A stretch of DNA of 64,000 bases from Gymnothorax reevesii (lineage: Eukaryota; Chordata; Actinopteri; Anguilliformes; Muraenidae): positions 37,589,430 through 37,653,429 of the forward strand of contig CM056588.1 of assembly GCA_029721435.1 (NCBI GenBank). Direction: 5' to 3'. Positions 1-14,548 of this stretch are shown piece after piece. The notes below the pieces were generated by a model that searched no databases, was not told where the DNA came from, and worked only from the letters and a program-made list of their open reading frames with translations. Positions within the stretch are counted from its first letter, which is position 1, and every line of letters begins with the position of its first letter. Made by a program: the position numbers and the translations under genes.

Positions 1-2184
1 TATTAGATTGAAAAGACCGGCTCTATTGCAAACAACGATAAGCTATCAGTTGCGAATATCATCATGAAAGTAAATTGCTCAAAACCTGTAGTGTCCCAGG
101 GTTTTGGAGAGTAAATAGGAGTGAGTAGCTCGTGCTGGCCCACTAATGGCATTGTAAGAACAACAGCCAATGTGAACTTGCCCACATCTGGTTCATATCA
201 ACATGAATTTGACTGATTTCACATTGTTTCAGATTATACGCTGAGTGAAGCAGGGCTTACTTAAAATTCAGTCACTTATCCTTTGTATCTTCAAATATAC
301 TGATGGACTTTTAAAAACTTAAGTCTTACTAGACAGAAATAGTATGGCGAAGGTCATTCGACCGAAAGCTTAGTGTTCCACTGTGCCTTTTTCACCTAAT
401 AAAGTTCAGCTGCATTATTCTGGGAGTGCCCTTAACATTTTTGCATCGAAAAAAAATAAATGGTTGACATTTTAATCTATCTGCCCATCTGCAGAACATC
501 TTCAACTGTCTATGTGACTTGCATCACTCAGAAATGATGTTGAAGATGCGAGAGTGTTGTCATTTTCATTTCTCCTATACACATTTCTTTGATTTTCTTT
601 TTCTTCTTCTATGCTTTCCTTCTTGTCCTCCCAATGTTGGGTGGAGAGCAAAGTAAAGACAGAAGACTGTAGGGAAGTACAGTCCTGACATGAGCCAATA
701 GTGTCAGATTGTTTAATCATGTCTCAATCAGTGTAATGGATTTCTGTTAGGCAGCGGTTTGCCTTTCCACTCCACTTCTCCTTGACCTCCACAGAAAATA
801 TGACAGGTCAAGGGTAAGTTGCAGGGAGATTTTGTAGTTTGAGACATTTGAGAAAAATCGATGTCCTTTCCTTCAATACATCATGAGCTTGATGACATGA
901 CTGATACAACAGGAAAACAACAAAGCATGAAGTATCCAATCGCTGCAGCTGCAAAGGATTGTGGTCCATAATCTTTGATTCCTTTCCTCCAAGCTTGGTC
1001 CTGTGTTTACTCGCTCCTTTGTGAAATTGGAAATTTGAATACTTCTTCACATGGCTACCAGCCAAACTATTTCTGGTTTATGTCTGTAATCAAGGAAGGT
1101 TCCTTGCTCTTCAGAGAATTCGGATGCACCTCGATGGGTTTTACAGCTTGTTTTTGCAGTCAACTGTGTTCGCATGTTTCGCACTTTTTCTTGCGGTTGT
1201 CTGTAGAAGATCGGACGTTTTGATTGCATCACAGGAATAATTGTGAGCCTTTTGTGGCAGCACTGACAACTGCGAGAAAGGTTTAGAAATGATTGTGTCA
1301 TTTCCTGTTTCACATCTACTCCACCACAGTCAGACACAACATGAACGACCGGAATAAAAACTTTATTTATTGGTCTTCCTGTGAAGTTTCGCTCACTAGA
1401 GTCACTGCTGTTGACTCCTGTGTTGGTCTCAATGGCAGTTTTAAAATGAAATGATTCGTTGTCCGTATTAGGAAATGTACCCTCAATATGTAGTTTTTTT
1501 GTATGTCTGATATCCCTATGTGAAGATGCGTTAAGCCACAGCACCATTTAGACAAGAGAGGAGGTGAATTTTCTTGACGACTCTGAAGCGGATTTACGTG
1601 GGTTTGTAGATGACTTGGAGGCTGTATGGAGCAGACTCTGGTCTCCAGACTTTAGGCCACGGTAGCACTGGAACACAGAACTTCTGTCTGCCCAACTGCT
1701 TTTCACTGAGCCCAAGCAAAGTCCTTAGGTCACGTCGCAGTGACTTGGCCCATATTTTCTCTATGCTGTACGAGTCAGACTCTCTCACACACTGCTCAGT
1801 TCCCTGTGCCAGGATTCAGCTGCCCACCACATCGTTCTGCCAAATGCCGTCAGTCGGCTTAAAGAGCAAACTGCTCCTTTCCTCTGGCGTTGTTATGAAA
1901 AGATTGTGTGTTGGGTTCTACCGGTTTGCAATTTGACTGGAATTCCTTGTTTTTCCCTGATTTGGGATGTTAAATTCGGAGAATTGACATGGTAGGCCAG
2001 TGAGGGAGAATGATGGCCGTTTTTACCTGAGTGCTGGATTTTCAACATTTCACTGCCAAATGTGTCCATTTAGCATTGCAGCAGGCTTCATGAAGTCGTC
2101 AGAACTTCATACTCCTCGTCCCACAACCGGCTTTTCACTAAATCGCTGGTGATTGGATCAAGGTGTGACTGAAGCCGATAGATC

Positions 2185-2462
2185 CGCGATTAATAAGATT
2201 CCGCGCCGCTGTACTTCGCTCACAGGATATGGGTGATTCAAAGTATTCTGCGCATTATTGCCTCGCTCATGGGCCACGTGTGATTGAAAGGATTCTGCGC
2301 ATTATTGCCTCGCTCATGGGCCATGTGTGATTGAAAGGATTCTGCGCATTATTGCCTCGCTCATGGGCCATGCGTGATCCAAAAGATTCTGCGCGTTACT
2401 GCATCGCTCACAGGACATGTGCGATTAAAAGGATTCGGCGCATTAGTGCATTGCTCACATTC
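2185..2462. repeat. 47-bp tandem repeat, about six copies
   Basis: Units carry gattctgcgcattattgcc followed by tcgctcatgggccat. Central copies are nearly identical and outer copies are diverged. Confidence 0.9.
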
Positions 2463-3985
2463 CACCGCTGAGTTAACTGTGTCAGCTGATCTAATGAACA
2501 GCACCACTGAGTCGGCTGCCTTTTGGGAAGCCCGTAAAACGAACAATCAACAATTTTAGCAGCAGGGAAATGGGTTTTTGAGCGTTATTGGTAGTATTGA
2601 AATGCCACTGCTAATCTTTATGGCTTGCCCATCAAGCCCCCCCCCCACGGGTAGATAAACTACACACGCGCCCTCAGCTCGTTTAAAAGCAATTAAACAG
2701 GGAAATTTAAGGACAGTAAAAGAGTAAATGCACATCCCTGCAAGTTCAATTTTATATTCAGTCACTGACCTCCCCCCCCCTCACCCGCCCAAAAAAAAAA
2801 AACTTTTGGTTAGATGGTGTTTTTTTTTTGTTTTTTTTTTTAATTATTCAAGCGAAGAAGGATTAGGGCGTGTACACTCTTGACTAAAATGCAGGACAGC
2901 AGAAAGGTAAAATGTGTTCATGCCATAGATGGGCACCAATACTATTCAAAATTTTTGCTTTTTTGCAGCTGTATATAATTTAGAATGAACTATGGGTAAA
3001 AATGAATACATTTCTAAAATCTGTTTTAGATGCACCAGAAACAATAATCCCGATGTAACTTGTGATGCAGTAACCTTGATAATGGAGTCACACAACGCAT
3101 TTCTCTGAACTGTGAACCAAACAACAAGTAAATTCATGTTGTGAAATAAGGGAGAGAAGGATTGGGATTAGATCTGACGCAAGGCGCTGGTTTCCTGCAA
3201 TCGTGCTTGCTTAATTGAGGCCGCATTGACGTAAGGGGGCTGGGCGGAAATGACCTGTTGCAGTCGCGATGCCTAATCTTCATCTAGGATGGTGTGTAGT
3301 TGTGGACAGATGTGCTTTGCTCTCTGTAGTCATGAAGTCTCTTCCCCCAGTAAAGTACCTTTATTTGTTAGCCCACTTTTTTCCCCTACTCATCGTCTAA
3401 AGGGATCAAGAAGGTGCACATAGGGAGTCTTGGTGTGCAGTGTCAGTCCACGAGACTGGGGAGGGAATCATTGCTTATTTCATCGAAACACACAAAGCTA
3501 CAGCCGCATATCTGAGGAGTTGGATGCATTTGGATTATGAAGTCAGAAAGCTGATGGAGATGGTTGAACATGCAGGGATCCTTTAATGCCAATTCCTTAA
3601 TATTCACTTCCTGCGTTAAGTTCCTTGGATTGTTTCCAGGCATGATCAAGTTCATCGTGTAACTACCCTGTGTTTCACTCAACAGGGGTAAATGCAGAGC
3701 TAAACAGAGAGACAGAGAATAAGAGAGTGAGGGAGGCAGAATGAGAGGGAGAGAGAGAGAGACAGTAAGGCTTACACAGCCCATGCCTGGAGGGGGAGGC
3801 TCCTTGCCAGAATCGGTCTGTTCCAGAGCTGGCGGTCCCGGTGTAGGGTGTGGTTTCCGCAGCTCTGCATTCTTTCCTCTGCGGGAGATAACTCCTGGAT
3901 CTGAGTTCCTGCAAGGCTATTAACCCTTCGTGCTCTGTTCAGCTTCGCAGCCAGCATCTTTACCCCGTCTCCATTCTCCACGCTC

Positions 3986-4140
3986 TAAAAACTGCTGGGT
4001 TAAAAATAACCCAACTTGTAACTCAGTGCTGGGTCAAAAAAGGACAGACCTAGCCATAAATAATTTATCCAGCAGGTTTGGGTTATGGATGTGACCCAGC
4101 AAGTTGGGGAATGTTTCTTACCCGAAAATGGGTAGAAATT
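3986..4140. repeat. inverted-repeat dispersed element (TGGGTTA type)
   Basis: Contains ctgctgggttaaaaataacc and further tgggtt/aaccca pairs that form internal palindromes, as in a common class of short fish DNA elements. Family name not asserted. Confidence 0.45.
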
Positions 4141-5437
4141 ACTATGTTGGTGAGTTGACGCCGTCAAAAAGCCGGTAGGGACATGCTACCCGAATTCTGG
4201 GATATCATAATCTATCGGGTTAAAATTACTTATCTCACTTCATGCATGCTGCCAGTTTGCATTAGCTTAAAGGCTAACTTGTATCATTCCAGTTGCCCAC
4301 ATTAGCCATGTTGCTGCTAGCCGCCTTTAGCCTATCTGTGAGCAAACGTTACAGCTGCCCACCGCTGCATTCTCATGAAGTGAACATGCAAGAAAATACA
4401 GGTATGACAGTCCAGATGTAATCGCTCTCGCATTATTGCAGAAAACTCACCCTTCTGTTTTGCGTGCAGAAAATAAATTGTACAGGTATCAGTATGACAT
4501 ACACACACCTTCTGCTCAAATGCTTGCCTGTTATTTTGTATTCTGTAAGCTCCAGACGGGGGTATATTTTTGGCATTTCAATCCCCTGCAGTCATGCTAA
4601 CCGCTAATTTTCAGCCGCCTCCTGCATCGGTGACCTCTCTCTTTCGCTCTCTCACCCATTCATTACTCGCTCTCGCTGCACGACTCAAACGCCCACAGCG
4701 ATTCTCCTCTGGGCTCCCTCGCCCCTCTCCGCCATCTCCGTCGGTTTTGCGACTTTGCGGGGCATCAGGAGAGGTGCGTAAGAATAGCGCGGTGCGTGAA
4801 TTCACTCTAGTGGGCTTGCTGCCTGTTTGAAAACTCTGGGGTGTGAACGCGTGTGGGAGTTTGCGTGATTACTGTTGAAACCCGATCATTGCCACGGCAA
4901 CGAGGCTCACCTGAGACGCTTGTAAATGATATGGAGGGCTTGCCAGGATGCCGCGTGTAACTCAGCTCGGCTGAAGCTTTCAGATGAATCTGTTTTTTTC
5001 CTCCATGCTCTGACATATCGCTTTAGAGACTGTGAATTGACATAGTCTTTGGGTAGTAAGTTCGAAAGGAACACCTTTGGGTTGGGAACATCCTGTTTTT
5101 ACTGAAGGTATTCTCTCTAAGTGGAGTAAAGTCACTCGGGGTCAGGAATGCAGTTTCGCTGTAAGAAGTTTGAGCAAAATGTCACGGCTGCTTTATTTTT
5201 CCCCGCCTATACTTGTAGCCAAAATAAAAATGTCAATGTATGCAGCTCTGTAAGCCCCAGGCTATGGAGCAGTTTTGAATACATTTTGAGTGCAGGATCA
5301 CTGGTGACAGCCAAGTCAGCCCCCCTGTGTCAGTCACATTAAAACCTTTCACCTGGTTTTGCAACTTTTGCTGCAAGAGACTCAGGCTGTACGTGCACAC
5401 CTGTTACATGTGTCTGAAGCAGATAGTCCCCCCCTTA

Positions 5438-5785
5438 TTACCTCCTCCAAGGACATTATGTTTGTTTGCCTGACTGACTGTCTGTTGGCAACTCTTCTCA
5501 ATAAGTCATCGATGGATTTTGATGAAATTTTTGAGTGAGATAGGATATAGCCCAAGAAACAATCCATTAGATTTTGGCAGTGATCTGGATCACCATTCAG
5601 ATCCAGGAATTTTTTTTAAAAGGATTCTTCACCATTGAGAGATGGGGCCATTTCTAGATTATTGCTTCTCACTTAATAAATTGTGTAAAACGCTTGCCCA
5701 TGAAGAAGGCTATGTTATTGCCTTGGATGGTTTGTTGTTTTGGGGAATTAAGCCGCCTTGGGGAGGTTTGCGCTCTGAGTGCAGT
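5438..5785. repeat. short non-autonomous DNA element (acctcctccaagga ends)
   Basis: Bounded by cctcctccaagga and ccttggggagg, which are imperfect inverted repeats. It has the internal sequence gatggattttgatgaaattt seen in widespread fish elements. Confidence 0.6.
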
Positions 5786-6403
5786 CCAGTTCATATTTGT
5801 TTTCCACGTCATTTAGATTGATAGATTTCAGATAGAGTAATAGTTGTATGGGCACCTGATAGGGTGAAGATCACTGGTCAGATTATGTTGTGGATTGAAC
5901 CTCGGCCCATATGGCTGACTCAGCGGCCATATGCACTAACAGCACAACGTCTCGCCAAGACTGACGCATTCCTTTTCTCGCTTTACTATCACTCCAGCGT
6001 GGCGCCACACCCATCTGATGCAACCAGTTTCCTTTGCGAGCTTCCTCTATAGACCAGTGTGGGAAATAAAACTGCTGTTATCTGTGCTGTCAATAAACCT
6101 GGGGGTAGATTAGGTGCTCAATCCATCAATATAATGTTAAGGAGGAGGACATGTCTGATGGGGAATGCTTTTTTTCACAGGCAAAAGTGTTGATTTGCTG
6201 GAAACACTTCAAATAACTGACATTAGTTTGTTGTTGTCCAATTGATAACCAGTTGAAGGTCCCCCATCACGTCACCGGTTGCACAGCCAATTAACCATTA
6301 CAAGCCATTTCAAAATCTGTCTCTTTGTGATGTTATGAAGTGAAGTGAATGCCCAGAGGGAAGAGGGACTGATCAACTTCAGCCAACCTGAATCCGTTCC
6401 ATC

Positions 6404-6867
6404 ATTATTATCCCTCGCCACGAAGTGGATCAGGGGATATTGGAATGCAGTCTATCCGTCCGTCCATCCGTCCGTCCTCAGTGGGCACAAGTTTTCTCAG
6501 AAACTATTGCACCTACATGAATGAAATTTTGTGTGGCCAGTACTGATGACCCTACTGCATGAGTTTGACGGTTGATTCCGAGAAATTAATTTTTAGAGTT
6601 ATGGCCCTTGACTCTGTACGTGGACTTAAGTGTATAGGTGTTGCAATGGGGAAAAGTTCTCTCGGCAACTATTGCACCGACGTGAATGAAATTCTGTAGG
6701 TGACCAGTACTAATGATCCTATTGGATGAGTTCGACAGTTGATTCTGAGAAATTTTCTTTTTTACGGAGTTATGGCCCTTGACTCTGAACCTGGTGTATG
6801 GGTGTTTAATGGGGACAAGTTTTCCCCATTCCCCCGTGACCATTCTTACCGTGCCGGGGGATGTTGG
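6404..6867. repeat. dispersed element with internal duplication
   Basis: Begins attatccctcgccacgaagt and ends ccgggggatgttg. It contains two about 150-bp copies of a block (from 6483 and from 6648) with ctattgcacc, gaatgaaatt and gttatggcccttgactctg. The element at 40935-41118 shares both ends. Confidence 0.65.
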
Positions 6868-8832
6868 TGAGAGATGTTACCACGGTCTGAGTAGTCTCTC
6901 CCCCTTGTGATGTAACTTAGAACGGACTTTAAAATGGCTTGTTGAGCCTAATTGGCTTTGCACCTGGTGAAATGATGGGAGACCCTTAAGTATTTCAGAG
7001 AACCCTAATTACTGTATGTACAACATCCCAGTTTCTAACGCGCAGGTCTTTGCTGTGGACCCTTATCGCCTACAGTGAACGGGCTGATGCAGTGAGTACG
7101 TATACATGCATGTTCATATGAGTCATGCAATCTGTTGCCGTGTTTTCAGCTTCTCTCTGGCGCTGGGGAGAAAGAATACTGTCTGAGCAATGGGTATTTT
7201 TCTTTAGTGCTGCAACCATGACAATCAGCAGTTAAAATTATGTGTTACTCTATTGTCTGCAGTTGAGCATTGTGAGATTTTTCTGATTCCAGTTCTGATT
7301 GTCTGAAGTGATTCCTATTCCCGCAGTGATGCTTTCGACCAAAGAAAATGTATTCTACTCTTTGTTACATGACTTTTCATCCTTTCATATTGGAAAAACA
7401 ACGTTTCAGTAAAATTTCTTTGATGGAGTGAGGAAAATATATTTCCATATCTAAATTATTTTATTATAGACCGTAATTGAATTCCTTTCCGGTTCTTGAG
7501 ACCATGTCTATGTCCATTATGTCCAAGACTATGTCCATTAAAAGTATAAAAAGCTTGGCTGGCTGTGAGAAAAGGGGAACTTTCCAAGAAATGTACCCTG
7601 ACAACAACACAAAGACGGCGATATTGGGTGCACCAACTTCAAGTTAATCAAGAACACTACAGTTTTGCTAACATGGCTCCATGCGCACGTACAAGGCCTT
7701 TAAACTGGAAGCCTTCAGCAAAATGCTGTACAGATAGCTCAATGAGAAAAAGGTTGTTTTACAAGTCATGGAAATACGGACCATTTTGCATTCCGAAAAT
7801 GAAGTCTATTTGGTGGAGTCAGCTGTTGTCTGAATTCTAATCTCCAAGTTAAACAGTGCATTATAAACATTGCCTTCTTCTATGATGGATGTAAAAGTTT
7901 AAAGATACAAACAGGCTGGCAAAAACAAATTGTTCACCGGCGAATGGCAATATAGCAGGCGATGAGGCCAAAAACAGGTCCATTTCATGCATCATAAATG
8001 TTCAATTAACTTCGAGGTTTTGTCAGGGGATTAAGAGTCGTTCTAAATTGCGGATCAAGCACGCCCCGCAATTTGTCCAGCATTTCTGCAGAAAATGCAC
8101 CATTCAAGCTGGTTACGTGACAAAATTAGGTTGTTTAATTTAGCCAGTGAGCTGCCTGGTTAACCCAACAGGGATGGATTGAGTTTCAGTCTTAATACAG
8201 TACGGTTGAAGGAATCCAGATGCTCAGCTGGCAAATTATGGTTATTTATCCGAGGTAGTCTAATTTTGGCCCAATAGCTTGGTCAGGTTGCAGAATAGTC
8301 ATAGGCACGGAACTACCTATTGATGTGTTGGCAATACAGTTTTTTTTTATTTTTTTATTTTTTTAACTGGCATTAATCTACCTGTTGATGAAACTCTTCA
8401 GTTTTGGCCGATGTCTTTGCTTTTGTGGGATGAGTAACGTCAGCAGAATTCCAGCTGTCTGCTATTGGCCATGCTGCTGTTTTCAGAGGGAAAATTAGCG
8501 AGTCTCCTGAATCTAATGTTAGGTTCTAGAACATGAGTGATTGACCTCCGCGAGATATTCATTGGCTGCTACTGTTTCGTCTCTTTTTTTGTTTTCCTTG
8601 GGTGATAATATCCTACACTTTAGTACAGCATTATTAGTAACCATACTAAGCGCATACATATGATTGAAAGAATTTACCATAATTATCCTGTTTTGGGTGA
8701 ATGTAACCCTGTTTCTTTTGATTCTGGAACCGAATGACAAAATCCAACTCCGATGTGCTCAAAATATTTTCAGTGGCATGTAGGTACTTTCTGAAATTGA
8801 TGACTGAGGAAATCCATGAATGAGGAGGAGTT

Positions 8833-8867
8833 GTTTTTTGTTGTTGTTGTTGTTGTTGTTGTTGTTA
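8833..8867. repeat. (GTT)n microsatellite
   Basis: Run of about eleven gtt units. Confidence 0.9.
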
Positions 8868-10630
8868 ATAATGTATGTATGTATTTGTTTGTTTTGAACA
8901 AAGACACATCACGGTATCAAAAGCAGTCGTCTGTGATGTTACCAGAGATGCTTGGGCCGTCTGTTGGTGTTTACCTTGGTGTTACACCAGTTCAATAATA
9001 ATATTTACAGAACCTAACACTGCTTGACATCACAGACTCATATGACCGTGTTTGAGCCTGAGATTTTTGTTCGGGTTTAATTACCTGGTAGTTACCTGCG
9101 GGCTGTACGTTGCGGCTGAGGTCAGCACAGATGAAGCAGGTAGATAATTTGCGGAAGAGAACACGGCTGTTAAGGACAAGTTCTGAACAGAGGGCGGGAT
9201 AACTGCTCATGTAGTTGTGCGTATGTTTGGGTACACCCGTTTGTTTGGGATGTGTGCGTGCATGTGCCTGCAATTGTGAGTGCGCCTTGCCAACTTGGAC
9301 TCTGTGGCTGTAGTGATTAGACTTCGGCCCTAAATTGCTCAACGCGACAGCGCTCATAAATTATTCTTTAGTTATGTCCTCAGCATGGAATTGTGTACAA
9401 AATTGAACTAATATAATTTGTGAATTTGTAATAACTTGTTAGATTGATTTATTTTTATTAAATGACAGATCTTTAGTTGTTGTAAGTGCCACACCTAGCC
9501 CCCCACCTCTATCTGTTGTCTGCATGTTACACTTTGCTGGAACTCTCCGTGCTCACATTATGGAAGTTTGTTGGGATGTGCATTGTGTTTTTATTGATAA
9601 ATATTTTTTACCCGATATTTCCATGTAAAACCATTAAAAGCCACTTGTAATTGCAAACCACAGTGCAGCACCACACAGCCTGTCTCTGACTTTTCTAACG
9701 CAGGAATCTCTGTTTGCCACTCTTCATCTGATGTCTGTGTAAATACTAAGCTACTGTATGTCATGAGATAGGAAGTGGGCCTGTTCCCAGAATGCTCTCT
9801 GTTGGTCACCATTACCTTTCACTCTGCAGCCATCAGCAGAGCCATAATGGAGGTCTTTACCTCCTTCAGTGATGTTTGAACTTGCACTGCAGGTGCCGCA
9901 GCTGCACACAGGATGGATAGCTGTACTTGATGTAAGCTGAGGCTCGTACTCAAAATGAACCCAGTATTTTATCAGAATGAGCTGTCAACCAGGCCCCATC
10001 CCCAGCGCCTTTTTTCCCCTCAAAAGCGGTAACAAAGTTTGTGTTTTGTAAGTCCTGGAGGGTTTAAATCAGATTTAAACTGAACATGCCACATTTCAAA
10101 TTAATATTTCGCCCGTAGAGGGAAAGCCCCATGGTTTCCTCAAATGAAAAAGGTATTTTCACTACAAAGCTACTCAATTTCTCAATTGTGCTCCTGCAGT
10201 GCATGTCTTGGCCCCAATAATTGGGTGTGTTGGGTTTCCAAATTTACCTTGTCATTGTGTTTCACGCCGTGCTTAAATGGTTTAGGAAGGCCGACCCGTC
10301 TTTCTCCTGAACCTCAGAATGCGCTCAAATGGAGGTTCTTCACCAGTGTGTAAACACGTGTAGGGGAAAAAGGGAGCTTTGAATGAAATATTTATTTTCT
10401 CACATGAAAGCTATGATATGTGATCTTTTACCAAGAAGATCGCTTGAAAAGCAATGCAAATATTACACAGATCCTGAAGAGCTATCAAATCAGTATTTGT
10501 GTAATAAGATCACCCTCCTGTATAACTGGAAAGTTGCCTTAATACACTGTTCACGAACCCTTCCACTTAGTAATCTATCCCATCACTCATATTGTTCAAT
10601 TACAGTCTCATTTTTTTTCCTGCGTGTACA

Positions 10631-10656
10631 GACACACACACACACACACACACACA
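10631..10656. repeat. (AC)n microsatellite
   Basis: About 13 ac units after tacag. Confidence 0.95.
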
Positions 10657-10790
10657 GTGAGAGGGAGAGAAAATTGGATTTGGACAGAGCTTAATGTTGG
10701 CCACATGGAACGATTCAAGCTATCCCTGAGAAGGAATCACATAGTGTTCATGTGATAAAGTAAATCCCTTCCAGTGGCTGCTCACAAGGG

Positions 10791-10791
<1 letters not shown>

Positions 10792-10825
<34 letters not shown>
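10792..10825. repeat. (AC)n microsatellite
   Basis: About 17 ac units, followed by gtgtg, giving a small palindromic end. Confidence 0.95.
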
Positions 10826-10828
<3 letters not shown>

Positions 10829-11682
10829 TGTTCTTAGGATCTTGTGGCTGGCTCACATGAGTCAGATGCCAGCCGGCTGAGTGTCAGAGCCCTGCAGATG
10901 ATGCGCTCGGTGCAGTAGCTCCAGTCTCTGGTCTTCCATATGGTTGGGCAGTTTGGGTGCTGAAATAAACAGGATGTTTTTGTTCCACTAACTCATGCCT
11001 TTTTACTTTACAAACACATTCACACAGATGTCTGGGCTGGGGGTTATCCTGCACAAAATCTACGTTCACAAGCTGGGGCGGGGGGGGAGAGGTGTGTGCG
11101 CTTTGTGGATTCACTATGGCTTCATTAACTGTAAGTCAATAGCAGGGTAACAAACTTCTCATCTGTCGTGCAGAGTGCTGGTTTGTGGAAGATTACAGAC
11201 CACTTCCAGGTATCGGAGAGCAGGTCACAGACTGTGGGAGAGCTGAGATGTCTGTAATCCACAGATCTGTAGAATGATTGGTCACACTACTTCGTAGAGC
11301 AGGGTGTACCCACAACAACCCGCCTCTTGCCTCAACTTCCGGGCGACTGTGTATCTGCAGGCTAATGACAGAGTCAGCAGGTATATATGAGGACTCCAGA
11401 TGTGTGTTTTTGTATGTGTCTGTATGCATTTGTTTCTGTATGTGTGTGTGTGTGACTGCGTTTGTGTGTGTTTGAGAGTGATTTGAGTCAGGCTCAAATC
11501 TCCTACCTCAGCTGCATGATAGTGGTGTGGGAACCCATTTCTGTAATGCATACCTCTATTTTTATTGGTTTGTAAAGCAAAGAGCAGAAGTCTGGGAGCC
11601 TCCTTTGATGCAGCTCAGTTATAACTGGGAAGAGGGTGTGTAGTTTGTAGGAAAGAAGCTCCGAGCATGGAGCCCCACCCTG

Positions 11683-11684
<2 letters not shown>

Positions 11685-11738
<54 letters not shown>

Positions 11739-11752
11739 GTGTGTGTGTGTGT
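11685..11752. repeat. (GT)n microsatellite
   Basis: 68-bp gt array with one interruption (gc). Its translated frames give only Val-Cys or His-Thr runs. Confidence 0.95.
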
Positions 11753-12145
11753 TTCAGATGGGTGCGCATGAGGGGGATCTAACTGGTGTTGCGCCACATG
11801 ACTGTATAACCTCCCCTCAGGCTGAAAGGCAGGAATTTTCTGTTCTGCTGCTAAGCAGTTCATACTATTTTGCCTGTGTGGCTGTAATTCTTTACAACTG
11901 AATGGTGCCCTTTGAAACCAGGCCTGTGTGGTAACTTGAATAGGGAGCTTTTGTGGATTTTGTTGTAGCTTTTCTTTTCATCTGAAAGAGGAATACCAAA
12001 CCAGAAATGATAAAAGGGGGATCTGTTTGAGAAATATACTTACAGTACAAGCTTTGGGCGCTGAATGTGGGCAGTGGTTACTCAGTTGGTAAGCATTGAG
12101 AATTTTCTGAGAAGTACTTTCAGGATGACAGTTTTGAGGAACTAA

Positions 12146-12330
12146 AACAGTGGTCTGCTGCTTTGTTCCTGGAGATCAATCATCTCGTAGGTTTTCAATG
12201 TGACCTCATTCTAGGACATCCACTGATCAGCAGTTAAACGGGATGTCTTGTTTTTGTGTGAGGTGCGCTTTGTTTGGGTTTGGTAAGGGCCTGTCAGCCT
12301 CCAAGAAAAGGGTTCATGACCTCTTGTCTT
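12146..12330. repeat. foldback short element, diverged
   Basis: Has the gttcctggagatcaatcat start, central gaggtgcgctttgtttgg and an end that resembles the start in reverse complement. Family shared with several sites in the window (for example 23157-23340). Confidence 0.45.
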
Positions 12331-12904
12331 AAAGGTGCAGTATCATGCCCTTTGACTACACCAGGTAAATCTGGACCTGGAGTCCAAATCCAGCCCTGGC
12401 TTTTTCTCCCAGGTATTTAATCAATGAAAGGGGACCTATTATATTGATCCTTCTTTTAGTACTTAAAAGTAATGTTTTAATGTTGGATCTCTATACTCAA
12501 CCTCTGAGAAGTTTCTAAACATGAGATACAGGGGTTTTGCCGTAATCCAAGAATGTGATTTTGTGAGCATGATTTCCTCTCTCAATAGCTTGTCTCGACA
12601 TCTTCACAAGATCTGGGCAAAACCTGACGTCAGGTTGTGCCGTCCAATTAATACAGACCTAGCCAGAGCCAATCACTGCGCGGGACCTGCCCACACTGGA
12701 AACTGTTCTAGCAGGCACAAACAACCGCGGATCATACTATGCCTTAGTAGCGTCTACACTTTTGGAAATACAAAAGAAGAACCGCAGATCATTTGAGGTG
12801 CAGTTCTGTCAGTATCTCTCCTAAAGCTGCTTGTCCATCTACTTTTAGACACGAAGAAAAGCACCTATTTCTCTTCCAAAAGACAATGCCTCCAGAAATC
12901 AGTG

Positions 12905-13260
12905 TGCAGCATTTTTATGTCTCCCGGAGGAGGGACATATAGCGTTTGTGACGATTCCTGTGCGCCGTGATCGTTATCGTGCGCCGTACCAAACGACTTC
13001 ACACACTCTTTATGAACATTTATGAAGATATCATTACGAAACTTTTCATGCACACATATCTGGTCCCAAGGTAGGTTGCTATTGAATTTCGGCCAAATCG
13101 GAAAAACAACATGGCCGCAATGGCGGCCATCTTGAATTTTTTGTAAGCCTCTCTCTCCAGGAGCCCGATTAACGTACAGTGGCCCAATATGTTGTACATC
13201 ATGGTATTTGAGAGAGAGAGAGAGAGAGACAGTGAGAGACGCACGCACACCACACCATGC
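12905..13260. repeat. candidate nested element inside the 12421-15543 region
   Basis: Starts tgtctcccggaggagggaca, a palindromic edge, and includes a gagaga run at 13209-13229. Boundaries are uncertain. Confidence 0.3.
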
Positions 13261-14548
13261 ATGCGATATTTGGATCTATGGTACAACGGGCTTCTGCCAT
13301 CATGTTCCATGTGCCATTCCAGTCATACCGCGAAAACCATTCAGTGAGTTTGTACAAAATTTGCCATAAATATTCCAGAGACATATACCTTTAGATGTTT
13401 TACTGGCATCTCTAAGATGCCGTCGCAGCTTTGGCATATCCATTTTGGCATGAGGTCTAATTCAACAAAAATTACCCTGACTGATTCCCTTGCCTACTTA
13501 AGCCGCTCCCTTGGGATCCTGAACCCCACGTATATGTGTGTGTGTATATGTGTGTATATGTGTGTGTATATATAGATACACACACGCCATTTTTCACATT
13601 TACAAGTACAGCATTATCTACTAGATGGGCAATGGACATGCCTATGGGGTTTTGCCCAATTTCATCTGACCGCTGCGCACCGAGGGACACCGGACTGCGT
13701 CTAGCAGACTGGACTGCGTCTAGTTATGTTTGCTGGCAGCAAATGACCACGGCCAAAGGGAACATTAGCTGTTTGTGCTCAGCATTTCACCAAAGACAGC
13801 TTTGTCAATAAAGGATAGTTCAACACAGGATGAGCGTTTCAGCTGCTTCTCAAACCTGAGGCAGTTGGATCGATCAAGCACTCGGAGCCACAAGCTATAA
13901 GTAACGCTGTAACAGCAAATAATGTCAGTGAAGCTAACGTGTTAGGGGTGGCTACTAGCAGGACCACGAACGATAGTTAGCACTAACAACTGGCCTCAAA
14001 CACAGGCTTTGTAAAATATCTTTATGTAATATAAGTTACTGTTGCCAATGTTTGTGTCCTTAATATGCAAGAGTAATATCAGGGGAAATTCAACAGAAGG
14101 TGTGTGAACGTAATCCTCATTTGAAGCTAACTTTTTATACTTGTTTGTAATTTGGATGCTTGGTACGACTGTCCATGGTAACGGAACTTGCTGTGTGTAA
14201 AACCTGTATTGCAAGGGTTTGTCTCTGTGGTTGTTATAACTGCTCGGTTACCAGCTACTGCATGTTAGTTTGCGTGCTGTGCTACTTAAAAATCTGAAAA
14301 AGGCGGAGATTGAATAGAAAATTCTTTCCTGTAGGAGTGATCAATCCGCTAGCTCCTCATAAGCAACTGTCCATGTAACAGAACTTACGGTTTGGAAACC
14401 CTGCCTGTATTATGTTCATAACATAACCAGAGCTCTCTCTAGCTGTCGCATACTATCCATGAAGCTGCTTTCACATCAGACACGAAACAAATTTTTGGTG
14501 TGACAGATTACATTCAGAGTTGATGCAAAGACGCGAATACACAGTTAT

